Of a stretch of 64,000 nucleotides of DNA, positions 24,122 to 35,171 are shown piece by piece; the stretch's first letter is position 1; each line of letters opens with the position of its first letter. The notes under the pieces were generated by a model that worked only from the letters and a program-made list of their open reading frames with translations, was not told the origin of the DNA and did not search any database. The stretch spans positions 2,170,001-2,234,000 of the forward strand of contig JAFKAC010000006.1 of NCBI GenBank assembly GCA_025766275.1, given 5' to 3'. The position numbers and the translations under genes were made by a program. The DNA is from Lactarius indigo (Eukaryota; Basidiomycota; Agaricomycetes; Russulales; Russulaceae).

Positions 24122-26423
24122 TTACTGCGTTTGCTTGACCCGCTCTGTAGGCCGTGTTGAACGCCCTGAGCGCCGAGTCTCAGGCTGTGCATTTATGGTG
24201 GGGTTGCTGACTTTCTGACGCTTGGGGGGACGAGTATCGGCAGCTGTGTCGGGAACTGGTCTATGAGTGGTAGATGCCTCGGCAGCTTGATCCGCCCTTG
24301 AGCTTCCTGTTGTAGAGTGGCGTTGTGTGATAATGCGAGGGCGAGGGCGAGTGTGAGGGGGTGCAGCGTTGGGTGGGTGCGGAGATGGATCTCGATCTCC
24401 CTGTCCCAGCTCCTCACACACCTCGGCACCATTTCCATGCCTTTGGCTGCTGGTGCTGTGGTGAGGGTGAGGCTTAAGGTGCGGAAAAAGATGGTAAGCA
24501 TCTCCCATCAACACAAGGAGCTTACTTACATCGCTTGGACCCCCAGCGCTGTCTTCTTGGCCATTACCGTCAGCCCCCTCTTTGGTTAGAGCATTTCCAT
24601 CTCCAGGGGTTTCTTCATCATTTCCTTGTGCCTGACGCCCCCAGACATCTCTCATCTTGAAACGGAATGGGATCTCGCCGGCAGCTTGCCTTTGCGTCCA
24701 GTGTTTGAGCAATGCGTTGACATCCTCTTGGCGAATGTGATGGTACTGAGTGAGCGTAACACCGGCCGGCAGGTACTTGGAAAGGATGAAGTCACCTGGG
24801 GTCTCTTTCAGTCTGGCCCATGGGATTCTGCCCTTTCCCCCGCCCACGGCAATCTCTGATAAGTTCATAAGTGATAGGTCTACTACAAGCTGTAGCTCAC
24901 TTACTGTACGTCTCGCCCATGAACCTGCCAATGAGGTACTTCCTGTACATGAGACCCTCGCGTTCGATGGCTTCCCATCTCGGCAGCATGGGATACCCAT
25001 TCTTGTCTATCACCAGCTTGATAATTGGCGTTGCATCCTTCCCTTTTCCCTCCTCTTCGCTGTCATCGCTAGCATGGACTCCTATAAAGGTGCCGCATTA
25101 GCACACTTCCCTTGAAGCAAAATAGACTCCCACCAAAGGACTCGGCAGTCCATCTTGAGAAGTCCTCGACCATTGGGTCCCTCTGCCAGTCTTTGTGTCG
25201 CGATTTGAAGGACGTTCCACCCAATTCGTTATTGATGTCATGGCTAGGTAATAGGTCGCTAGATTGTAAGTAGATAGAATTTGATACTCACAACATGATC
25301 GCCGGTTCGCCATCACTGTCGCAGTAGCCTGCTAATATGGCAACCCGTACACCATATTGGCGGTACATGGACTCAGAAAAATCTCGCATGGTGTTGATAC
25401 CATGTTTCCCAAACATCCTTGATAGGACTTAGTTACTTCCCACACGATAGAGTGCTTGGCATGCACGTACCGCTGCTGCTGCCGAGGGGGAGCCTGTTGC
25501 TCTGTCCATTTCTTCGCCTCCGCTCTGTACTTCACCCGTGTATGTTCATCTAATCTCTGGCTGATCACCTTGATGGACTTTTTGTAGCAACCAAGGTAGG
25601 CTGCTGATCCCCGCTTCGACCCAGACATTTCGAGAGCCATCTTGTCAAGTTCCTTTCGGTGAACATCAACCAAAATGTCGTGATATGTCCATTTTCTGTG
25701 ACGAAACTGGCATCGTCTTCGCTCCCGTCGGCACCTGTTATAAAGGAATCGGCGTACAAACTACGAAATATGAGAGCGGTGCAACATTGTTGAGGCTAAA
25801 GCAAACGTACCATTTCTACGCCATCTCTATTGAAGCCCACGCCTTGTCGCCAACTTTTCTTGATGCTGTCAACGGAAACTTGGATGATTTTGGACCGAGA
25901 ATCTGGGTCGGCAGCTCGGAATGCAGCAACGTGCCTCTGCAATATGTCGGTTTGTTCATCTGTTAGTTCAATACTCTGGCTTGAGTGTGAAGCAATGTCA
26001 ATGGAGGGCGTCTGTGTAAACAACAAGTGTACCCACCTCGCTTGACCCATACTATCACTTTCTTCGTTTCCGGGAGCTACACCCTCTTGAGTGACCATGT
26101 CTAGATCGCCAGGTGCGATCGAATCCCTGTCCAAGGTCACATTTTAGCAGTCATACATTAGACCAGAATACACACCTCTCATTTTCTGTGCTACCTCCCT
26201 CCTCATCATCAGTAGGAACGCCCCTTCGAGCGATGACATGTAAATCACCAGAGATGATTGACACCCTATCGAAAGATAAATCTGAGCAGTTAGACTGCAG
26301 GCAAAAATTGTAGTCACTGTCATCAGGGTCTTCAGAGTCTGAAGACTCAATGCCTGGCCCTTTGCGCTCAACCTCTTTGGTAGGCTTGGTAGGCTTTTTC
26401 ATTTGTTTGCTGGTGTTCGGCAT
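24122..26423 (-). CDS. Large helical protein of unknown function (KDZ-element cargo)
   Basis: Eight minus-strand exons join in phase to about 478 aa: 26176-26423, 26037-26126, 25811-25979, 25471-25760, 25292-25417, 25134-25243, 24905-25081 and 24122-24855. Recognisable landmarks, in an order I recall from many Agaricomycete hypothetical proteins, are a charged N-terminus, IELTDEQ, a helical RRFLYN region, KWTEQQAPP, FGKHGIN, VRVAILAGYCDSDGEPAI, NGYPMLPRWE, DFILSKYLP and then a disordered tail with the basic cluster PPKRQK (likely nuclear signal). No enzyme motif is apparent. A possible extra intron with a good GTAAGT donor at 24529 would change the tail frame, so I left it unspliced. Short CTGCCGA motifs lie inside exons here too. 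Confidence 0.65.
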
Positions 26424-26607
26424 CAGGAAGGTAGGTTTTTCAAGAGGGATAGACTTAAGGTCTAAAGGTTCGGCAGCTTTAAGGCATTATATCACGTACC
26501 AACTTGTGCTCGGCAGCGTGGGATTGTTTATCGGGAGCTCAACTCCCACGGAATCCGCATGTATCGGCAGCTAATCATCTTCATTCAAGTCCCTTGACGC
26601 TGAGGAA

Positions 26608-27902
26608 ATGCAGGCTTTCCAGCTCCCTCAGACGTGCACACTCTCCCCCCTGAGTCTGTCCCATCTCTGTGCCGAATACCTCCGTGCTCAGTTCCAATAC
26701 AAGTTAAACCAGCGCTCCTCTCAGCCAATCAGCGTTGCTAAGGCACCACGAGCTCCCTTGATGCTGCCGGTGCCTCTAATTTCAGAGCTGGATCGAATTG
26801 CACTCACTCTGGTGGATGCATTCATGAACCGTGGTTAGTGACACAGACTGGGCACTCAGACATATATCCTGAGACAATCCAAGCAGTGCAGATAAACTGG
26901 GATATTACACGTTATGCAGATAAGCTCCCAATGAAGCCAAACAATCCAGGAACCCAGGTGTCCAAGCAGAAAGAGGCCAGCCTGAAGAGGCAATATCCTC
27001 CGCTGGAGGGTACGGCAGCTGCCCTTACCATTTCAAGGCCCTGCATTGTCATTGACAACCAAGGAATGATATTGGCATGGCATCTTCCTGGAATCTTGAA
27101 TGATTCTCGGCAGGTAAGTTTACTCACCTTGTCCGATCACCGCATCAAATATAATGTATTTTAGGGTGAAATGATGGCAGCAACAGAGAAGCTACATTTT
27201 TTGTTGAGCAAGCGTCAAAGTAGCACATCTTGGCGTGTTGATCCAGAAATATTTCCTTCAGGGCTAGAGGGCCTTCAGGGGGTGATCAACATATCACCTG
27301 CATGGTTCCAACAAGGACATGAGGTGAATTTTCTCTACCAGTAATGTTTTATCATTCAGCAGCTGATTTCAATTGAGATGGTACAACCACACCCCCAGGT
27401 CGGTGCGGCTTTGAGAAAGCCAGCTGTCTTGGACTGGCTAGATTGCATCACTCAATCCAATTCAATATTGAGTGCAATCCTGGCTGTCATTCATCCAGAG
27501 CTTTATAATGCCGGTCAGGATACCTTCAAACGGCTAAGAGAATGTGCCGAGATCCAGCCACAGGATGTCCTCCGTCAATGGACATCCGTTTTCAACGGCG
27601 TCTCTGTCATTTGTAATCGCCTCACGCCGCCACATCGGGACGGAAATTCCAGGAAACAATGGTATGATTTGCTGGCGTCTGTTGGGCGCTACCGAAATTG
27701 CAATTTGAGGCTGCCGGGAATTGGACTCTCGCTGGAGTATGGTCCTGGTTCAGTAGTTGGCCTGTTAGGGGGGACGCTGGAGCATGAAGTGCACAATTTT
27801 GAAGGAGAAAGAGTATGCTACGCATACTTCATGAGGGATAGAGTACATGAGTGGGCAGGGGTTCCAGGGAATTCTTGGATGAACATAGCCCACTATCAGT
27901 AA
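26608..27902 (+). CDS. TET/JBP-family 2-oxoglutarate/Fe(II) dioxygenase
   Basis: Exons are about 26608-26833 (3' border uncertain), about 26860-27113, 27165-27323 and 27399-27902. The last three join in phase. The first join would need a 26-bp intron, which is too short, so either the donor lies earlier or the exon is damaged. The double-stranded beta-helix core is in the last exon. The iron ligands are H and D of PPHRDGN (27633-27641) and the distal H of LEHEV (27783-27785). Then comes CYAYFMRD, which places the arginine for 2-oxoglutarate, and a C-terminal HEWAGVPGNSW. NWYDLL-type WYDLLASVG and LRLPGIG are usual in fungal TET/JBP proteins, which oxidise 5-methylcytosine in DNA. All key residues are present. 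Placement next to the KDZ transposase agrees with the known KDZ-TET/JBP link and suggests control of methylation on the element. Confidence 0.85.
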
Positions 27903-29164
27903 CATAGCGACTGTCAAAGCTTTCTCCTATATATCTTTTCTTGACTTAGCAAGGCCAGAATTCGATACCACTAGCAATGGGAATCAGTGTAATAGGGCAT
28001 GGCTATTATGGTATATCTATGATTTCGGCAGCTCACTGTCGGTGCAAGGTTTCACAAATACAAAGAAATATTGTTATTTTTGCAGCAGCTCACCAAACGT
28101 CTTGAACAGAAATGGTGATCCATAGTAAATTACAATCCCTCTCTATGAAAAATCTCTCTCAGCTCCCTCTCCTGAGCTGCCAGACAACACTCTATTTGGG
28201 GCATTACCAATGACATCTCATTCATTGGCTAGCTACTAACATCAGACCTGGGTGATGCTATGATATAGGGAAGATGTAGTTTCTGGATCTTCCTCCTTAA
28301 CAGATACCCTTATCGCTGCAGGATCTGAGCTCTACACTGCTAGGAAACTACATCAGCATATTTGGGCATACCCCCCATGGCGGATCCATGGCTTCGGTAG
28401 CTCGTTTGTTAGTACGATATTTTGCAGATACAACATTATATTGTTTTTCGGTAGATCAGTAAATGTCTCTGGAGCGATAATTCCTGGTAATTGTCCCTCA
28501 GCCAAGTCAAACTGTTTGCCATCTTAATGGGGTGTACTCATGTCACACTCCTAGAGACCATACTATCGAGCCTTGTCTCAATCACAAGAGAAATATCTTG
28601 TTTTTTGTCAAGACAGACGGCATCTGTGTTATCTCTGTGTTATATTGCCGAGGCTGCCGAGATGGTAATATGGTCTAGTACACTTTCGGTAGCTACCAAT
28701 CAACCAAATGGTAGAAACCCTAAAATAATGACAGACACCGCTGCCAGGTACCTTGAGAAGGCACACTTTTGCATAAACAGAACTGTTGACCCCAAATTTG
28801 TGCTTCACAGTTGAGGATGAACGAAGCAACATGCTATCAAAGGGTATCTCATGTCATATACAATAGATAAAATATGTGCTACATGAGAGAACAGCCTGAA
28901 GTGGTTTAAGTAGTTGCCGATAGTAGTGTAAGTGACCACAGGTCCAGTCCAGTCCAGTTTAACAGCACAAAGTGGTTTGATTGGCTGCCAAACCTGGTTT
29001 ATCTAAGCTACCGACAGTAGTGTGAGTGACCACAGGTCAAGTCCGGACCGCAAAATCCACAGACGCAATACCCAGCCAGCCAAAGCTGCCGACAGGTTAA
29101 TTGGAGGCGCTGCTTCTTCAGGGACATATACTGCAACACACGACACATCCATTCTTAGTTTCCC
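27903..29164. other. Spacer between TET/JBP and KDZ transposase genes
   Basis: I see no gene. It carries several TCGGCAGCTC and variant TCGGTAGCT motifs (near 28023, 28393, 28685) and a direct repeat in which GTGACCACAGGTC follows a CCGAYAGTAGTGT segment at about 28916-28943 and again at 29010-29038. The transposase promoter is expected in the last few hundred bases, but no clear TATA box is visible. Confidence 0.4.
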
Positions 29165-32100
29165 ATGGCACGCAAGGGTGTGAAGGCATCCAAATTCCTC
29201 CACAGAAAGTCTAAGGCTAAGGTGATTGAGTGGGTGTCCCGAGAAGGCTCCCGAGGAACCAGAAATATCCCGGTAGAAGTAGGCACCTCAACAAATCTGC
29301 CGACACCAAGACAAGATGCTGGCAGAATGGAGATAGACAACCATGGGGCAATATTGGATGAAACCGACCCTGCGTCCATGGATGTTGATGAGACAATCTG
29401 GATAGAGGAGCCATTCATGCCTGAACAGACGAGAGTGGGTTTGCATCCATGCCCTTCTCCAATAGTATTTTACATGTTCTCCCAGTCCCAGCACATATAC
29501 ATGGAAGAATTTATTCCTAGGATTGGCCCCTACTTGCGTTGCCTCCTCAACTCTGAGGGTGTCCCAGCTATGACAATGTGCCAGGGCTGCATGTCTGCCC
29601 CATTTGAGTGGAGATGTACCGACTGCTTCCCTGCTCTGGTGCTCTGCAAGGAGTGCTGCCGAAAATCACATAACTGGCTTCCGTTCCACAGGGTTCAGAA
29701 GTGGACAGGGAAATACTTCATGCCGTCGTGGTTGCGGGAGGTTGGGATATGCTTGCGTCTTGGGCACTCTGGGGATTTGTGCCCAATTCAAAGTGTGCGT
29801 TGCCAACCCTTTTATTTTTTAAATCTCATTCCAAAAAATACAGTCACAGAGGTGCTATGATGCCGACGAAGACTGCCAGGTCGGTAGCCACAGAGAGTAT
29901 CATGCAGCTGCCGACCTTGGCTTCGACAGTCCAAAACCTGGGCGTCATGATAAAGAGGGAAATCAAATAATAACTGTCATTGATAGGTCTGGAATCCACG
30001 AGATTGGCGTCAGCTGGTGCTTCTGCCCTGAAGCTCCCGAGCACGACATGCAGTTGATGATGGCAGGGCTCTTTCCAGCCACATTTCGCAACCCAAAGAC
30101 AGCATTTACCTTCCGGGTGCTAGAAGACTTCCATTTGGACAATCTTGAATGCAAGACGACTCCAAGCCAATTTTTCAGTCGCCTAAGGAGACTCACAAAT
30201 GATGAGTTTCCAAATTCAGTGCCGGTAAGAGAACTTAGCACATCTGCCGATAGCAGACTAATCGGCAGCTTTAGGACCGATATCGGGAGCTGCTGAGGGT
30301 CTCCCGGCAGTGGAGAGTACTCATTTCCCGGAAGAGATTCGGTTTCGGGTATGGGGAGAATGAAGAACAGAAGCCGGGATCAACAGCTATATTCTGTGCT
30401 TTGTGTGCACAACCTGGAATCAACCTCCCCGAGGATTGGAGAGAGTTTGAAAATAGGTGTGTCAATAGTCTTCGGTACCTAGTAACTGCCGACATATTAC
30501 TTTAGCAAAACCCTTTTCATGCGGGGCTTCATGATGGATGGGAACTTCCAGGCAGAGCACATGAAGATGAGGAATCCCGAGAATGACATTCCACTCTCTG
30601 AAGGTACAGGATTCATGGTCAGTCAAAAGTCATATGAATTGCACCTGAAATCGGCAGTTGAGAGGCGGCAGGTAAGCACTATCTCTGGTATTTCGGCAGG
30701 GGAGGGTTGACACTTGAGCAGAGATCGACATGCCATGACCACCGTGCAGTAAATAATGTAAACAAGCACGGCGGACACCTTGAATCGACTGGAATTGGTG
30801 CCACTGTGTGCATTCATGGGGCTTTTGTGCCCGATTCTGTTGTTGACTTTCAAAAGGGAGAAGCGTGAGTTCTTATATCTATCTGCATACAATGAGTGAA
30901 AATCAACCCTCCAAAAGCCAGAAGAATATGGACTATTCCATATTCAAGGCCCTAAACTTCAATATGGAGGGGATAGAGGCCGCCCTCATCTGCTATGATG
31001 TCATGTGTCAATGGAGTGTTCATATGAAGGAGAGGGTTATCGGCAGCAACTATCTCAAACTTCCTGACGGCCTGGAGCTCAGGTTGGGCATTGGTCTTTT
31101 TCATATCCATGGGCATCAAGATACCTGCCTAGCTAGGTATTCGCCCAGCTTCATCAAAGGAGGCCGACAAATAGATGGCGAGACCATCGAAACACTTTGG
31201 GCTCCACTCAATGAGATCTCCAGAAGTACGAGGGGGATGTCAACATCGCATCGCAGGGAGGTCATAGATGACCATATGAATGACTCAAATTGGAAGAAGC
31301 TTATTGACCTAGGCAAGTTCCCTCCTACAGATACCACATCAGTGCTTACGTGGGTTGGGTAGTCAATGCTGTGTCTAGACGCTACCGAAAGGCACTTTTG
31401 GGAGCCACAATCAGCACGGCAGCATTTGAGTCCATAAATGTATCGGCAAGTACGGAGAGTGTTGAGGCTTGGAGCGCTGAAGAGGAGTATGCACAAAGGG
31501 AGCGAGGTCATGACGTCAAAGTCATGGACATCTATGACATCAAGAGGAAACAATGTGGGTACAATTACTCTATGATATGTTTGCCTGACATCAGGTTTCA
31601 GTCCCATCGCGTGCAGAGATACTTCTTGAATTGACACAGAAGGAGACTGAGGGCTCTAGCCATAAGGGACATGCTGTATGGCTTAGCAGTGGATTGAAGA
31701 TTCAGGAGTCACAGTAGGATTCTCGGCACCTTCTCCAGTGAGACATCTGATTGTGATTTCACAAAAAACATAGGTTATCCCTTCAAGCACTGGTGAGGAA
31801 GATTGGATCCCATCCAACACCAGATCAACAGAGGGATATTACCTTGAAGCGTGCCCGACTCCAAGAAAGAGTTGACGCATTCCAAAAGCAGGCAGCTAAC
31901 ATTCTTCAAGACCCCCACGACAGCGGAGATGACTACTGGGACAATGCCCCAAGAAGAGAAACCTATATTGGTGTAGAATTTGATGGCACTGATGAAGGAG
32001 AAGACGATGAGGATTGCACTTCATCTGCCGAAGAACATGATCAAATGGAGTTTCCAGGAAATTGCTCTACCAATGGCAGTGTGGATGCAGAGTATATCTC

Positions 32101-32908
32101 GTTGCATCTTCCTTCACATCTTGGACGTGACTGGTGTGATGGAAATTCTGCCGAAGCCCTGGCGAAGGCAGAAATACATCTACGGGAGGGACAACTGAAC
32201 GATTCCCTACATCACATTCGCATCTCCCTAGGCCACAAATCTTATCTGTTCAGACAGGATGTTCGTCCGGCACGTACACAAAGACTCAAAACACGCGCTT
32301 GGGCAGAAGTACATGCTGCCGAGTCAACAGTTCAGCATCATGCCCGGGTGTATATTCGTGCCCGGCAGGCAATGGTAAACCTTGGAGCCGGCACCTCTCT
32401 CCTTGATCGATACAAAGTCTTGAGGCGCCAGGACTTGAGTGTCAAGACAAGTGTAATTGCCCCTCATGTACGTGGCCAGCGGAATAAATCATTGCCCTGG
32501 TTTTGGACAATGGACATTCAGAGAGATGCCGACATTGGGGAATGGATGGAAGACTGTGCGTAGCTCTCTGTTCACACACACTCAAACAATATAACGCTCT
32601 ATACAGTCTACCGAGTACATTGGCTTCGGGCAAAAGCTCAAAAGATGCGATGGATAGAAGAACTTCAGTGTCTTCAAGTTGAGATGGAGTCCGCTGTCAG
32701 GTTTTTTAGGCATCAAGAGCAATTTTGGCAAGCAAAGCAGGAGCTCCTTGAGCCCCAGTCACAGTCAGGGCATGCTGCGTGGGCAGCCAAACAGAGTGCA
32801 ATGTGGTGCTCGATGGCTATTCAGGCAGAGTCCAGGTTTACTGCTTTACTCAGGAGTAATCCGCCTCCTGAGTTTGCTAAAGTTCTACGGCTGCAACCAA
32901 GTAGATGA
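29165..32908 (+). CDS. KDZ-superfamily transposase with CxC2 cysteine cluster
   Basis: Ten exons join in phase to 1093 aa: 29165-29794, 29850-30224, 30275-30456, 30506-30671, 30719-30864, 30918-31312, 31363-31554, 31602-31713, 31774-32555 and 32607-32908. The N-terminal cluster (C139, C142, C151, C154, C161, C164, C165; CQGC, CTDC, CKECC) is the CxC2-type zinc region. SGIHEIGVSWC, FHLDNLECK and AIFCALCAQPG follow. The RNase H-like core shows MMDGNFQAEH (likely first D), LICYDVMCQWS (second D), FHIHGHQDTC and DGETIETLWAPLNE (likely catalytic E). The last exons (WLRAKAQKMRWIEEL) are helical, as in the family. The enzyme would move the 20.3-kb element. The intron at 31313-31362 starts GCAAGT, a GC-AG intron; GC keeps the frame exactly. 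No stop or frameshift is present, so the gene may be functional. Confidence 0.92.
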
Positions 32909-33406
32909 GTTTAATAACTTTCGCATAGCGCTGCCGATTAGCTATCGGTAGTCAGTGGGAGCTTAAAACTACAATTCCTTTAGAAATAAATCTGTTTCAT
33001 TCCCTCATTTACAATTAGGCCTGCTATATAGTCTCCAACGGAAAGTCAGAGTTATCTCTATAAAGGGAAACAGATTGGATGTTTTGCTTCACTGCAGCTA
33101 GCCATGAGTCACCGGTAGGTGTTTGTGGCTTGGGCTGCCGGTGGAGGGTCTCTGCTAACGACATTCTATTAGCACATAGCTGGCGGGAGGGCTGCCGATA
33201 TATGGGCTTGTGACAGGCATGTGCCACAGGCATTTCCTCACACAAGCAACAGAAACTTCAAATGGAGATGTCTCGGAGTCATGTGCATGATGCAGCATGG
33301 GCGTATACTCACTTAAGATCATCAGCACTCATCGGCAGCTCCCGAAGGCAGCTTCTTAAGCATAGAGATTCCATTCCATTTGCGCATCAATTCACATCCG
33401 CATACC
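32909..33406. other. Spacer downstream of the KDZ transposase gene
   Basis: No gene seen. It contains CTGCCGA motifs near 32931 and 33192 and TCGGCAGCTCC near 33333, close to the start of the next gene. Confidence 0.35.
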
Positions 33407-34084
33407 ATGTCCACTGAAATCGGCACCTCCATACTAGACGCTGCACTCGCCTACATTGGCCAGAGAATATCCATTATCCTTCTCAAACCTGCCGATATTG
33501 ACAAAAACTATATCGGCAGCTTACACAAGGAAGTGGTAAGCATTACTCAATGTGCTAGGAATATCTTTTCACCAGAAATTGGACTTAGCTTGCTGCTGTA
33601 TGGATTATTGGCCTTCTGTCGTCTAGCGGCAGCTCCCCTCAAGTGCCAGAGTCGGTCAGGATTGCCTTTCGTGGGTTTTCAGACATTAGGAACCCAGGGT
33701 CCTATATGGCTCCCGAAGCAAACCAGCAGCTAGAGGGAATGTTCCAGGCAGCTGGCATTCCTCAATTAAATTTTACAGAGTGGTGGAAATTTGAAGGGGA
33801 GACAATGAAAGAACCATTCGATGTCCGTGAGGAGGTAGTAGTGGGGTTGCTGCGTGCTCTAGAGATGGTATGTACCTCGTTTCATTTACTGATCCTCAAA
33901 TTAACCAGTGCTGTAGCAGGAAGCTAGCACGCAACTTCGCGCTAGAATAGTAGGGAAATTCAAAGAAGCACAGGAACTGGTCAAGGAAATTGAGAACCAG
34001 GTTAATTCCCTTTACGATACGATCTCCAATGGTTTTGAGAGTCTTGAGGGAGAGGCCTCTCGTTTGGAAGAAAACATGGGTTAA
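33407..34084 (+). CDS. Small helical protein (KDZ-element cargo)
   Basis: Exons 33407-33535, 33589-33867 and 33920-34084 join in phase to 190 aa. The start is the ATG of MSTEIGTSI. The middle exon has an aromatic patch (FTEWWKFEGE), and the last is a clear amphipathic coiled coil (KFKEAQELVKEIENQVNSLYD). A hydrophobic stretch around residues 44-55 could be a helix in the core rather than a membrane segment. No family is recognised. Its place between the transposase and another coiled-coil gene, on the same strand, suggests a partner in the element's machinery, but nothing shows this directly. Confidence 0.6.
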
Positions 34085-34644
34085 TGAGAATTATATTTCT
34101 ATGTCTTCGTGAAAATCAACTACAGTTTTCCATCCCCCCCTGCTAAGACATCTACCAAAACCATCTCATTTTCCAAATCACTCAAAAGGTCTTCCAATTT
34201 TTCTTTCCTTATCACCTTCCACTTTTTCAGGAAGCCAGCATTAGACCTGGCTTTTGAAAGCCATTCCGCAGAAACACCCTTTGGAGGGTCCTGTGTTGTG
34301 TTAGCTTCGGCAGATCAGATGACATTCCAAATCACCTTATCTATGAGCTTTTGAATCACAGGTTGTAAGAGCACCACATTTTTTGGGACCTCACTAAAAC
34401 CTCCGTTGGAGGGCCCTGTCATTTCCCTCTGATGTCGACCTGCATCAGAATCTGTTTCACTGAGGAATGAAACACCCTTCCAGAATTCAGAGCGCATCTA
34501 CAGGCATTGGTTTAGTGCCCTGGTTAGGCATTAGTTTGATCCACACACTGCCTCCTTAAAGTTGTTCTCCTCTAACTCAGAGACATGCTTTTGTATCTCT
34601 GAATCGTTTCCCTGCATGGTAGATGGAAGCATGTTTCAGCGACA
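34085..34644. other. Spacer upstream of CTGCCGATAA array
   Basis: No gene is supported. A minus-strand frame around 34315-34497 has no motif. One TTCGGCAG motif lies near 34309. The stretch is rich in polar-coding low-complexity sequence and could hold the remains of a short gene. Confidence 0.3.
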
Positions 34645-35095
34645 CAATCAGGTGCTGCCGATAAGCTCGCAGTGACCCAATAAGTTTCTGCCGATAAACT
34701 TACAATGGCCCAATCAGGTGCCGCCGATAAGCTCGCGGTGGCCTATCAGTTGCTGCCCATAAACCTGTTGCTGCTGATCAAGTTGCAGTGGCCCAATCAA
34801 GTGCTACCGATAAAATTACAATGGCCCAATCAGGTGCTGCCGATAAACTTGCACCAGCCTAATTAGGTGATGCCGATAAACTTTGCGGTAGCCCAATAGC
34901 CCAATCAGGTGCCGCCGATAAGCTCACGGCAGCCTAATCAGATAATGGCCATAAGCTTGCCATGGCCCAATCAGCAACTTTTGATATATTTGGAATGGTC
35001 CAGTCAGGTGCTACCGATAAGCTTGTAGCAGCCTACCCGGTGATGCAATAAACTCATAGCTGCCCAATCAGACGCTGCTAGGAGAAATGCTGTGA
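34645..35095. repeat. Internal array of CTGCCGATAA repeats
   Basis: About a dozen imperfect copies of a 36-42 bp unit on the pattern CCCAATCAGGTGCTGCCGATAA then GCT or ACT and a TGGCC-containing end. It lies directly upstream of the gene that starts at 35172. It combines the GGCC and CTGCCGA parts seen in the subterminal arrays. It could be an internal binding platform or an upstream control region. Confidence 0.8.
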
Positions 35096-35171
35096 TGGCC
35101 TGTATTATATACCCACACTAGCTGCCGACAGAACCCGAACGCTCTGATAGGACAGTTGACAATATATCTGC

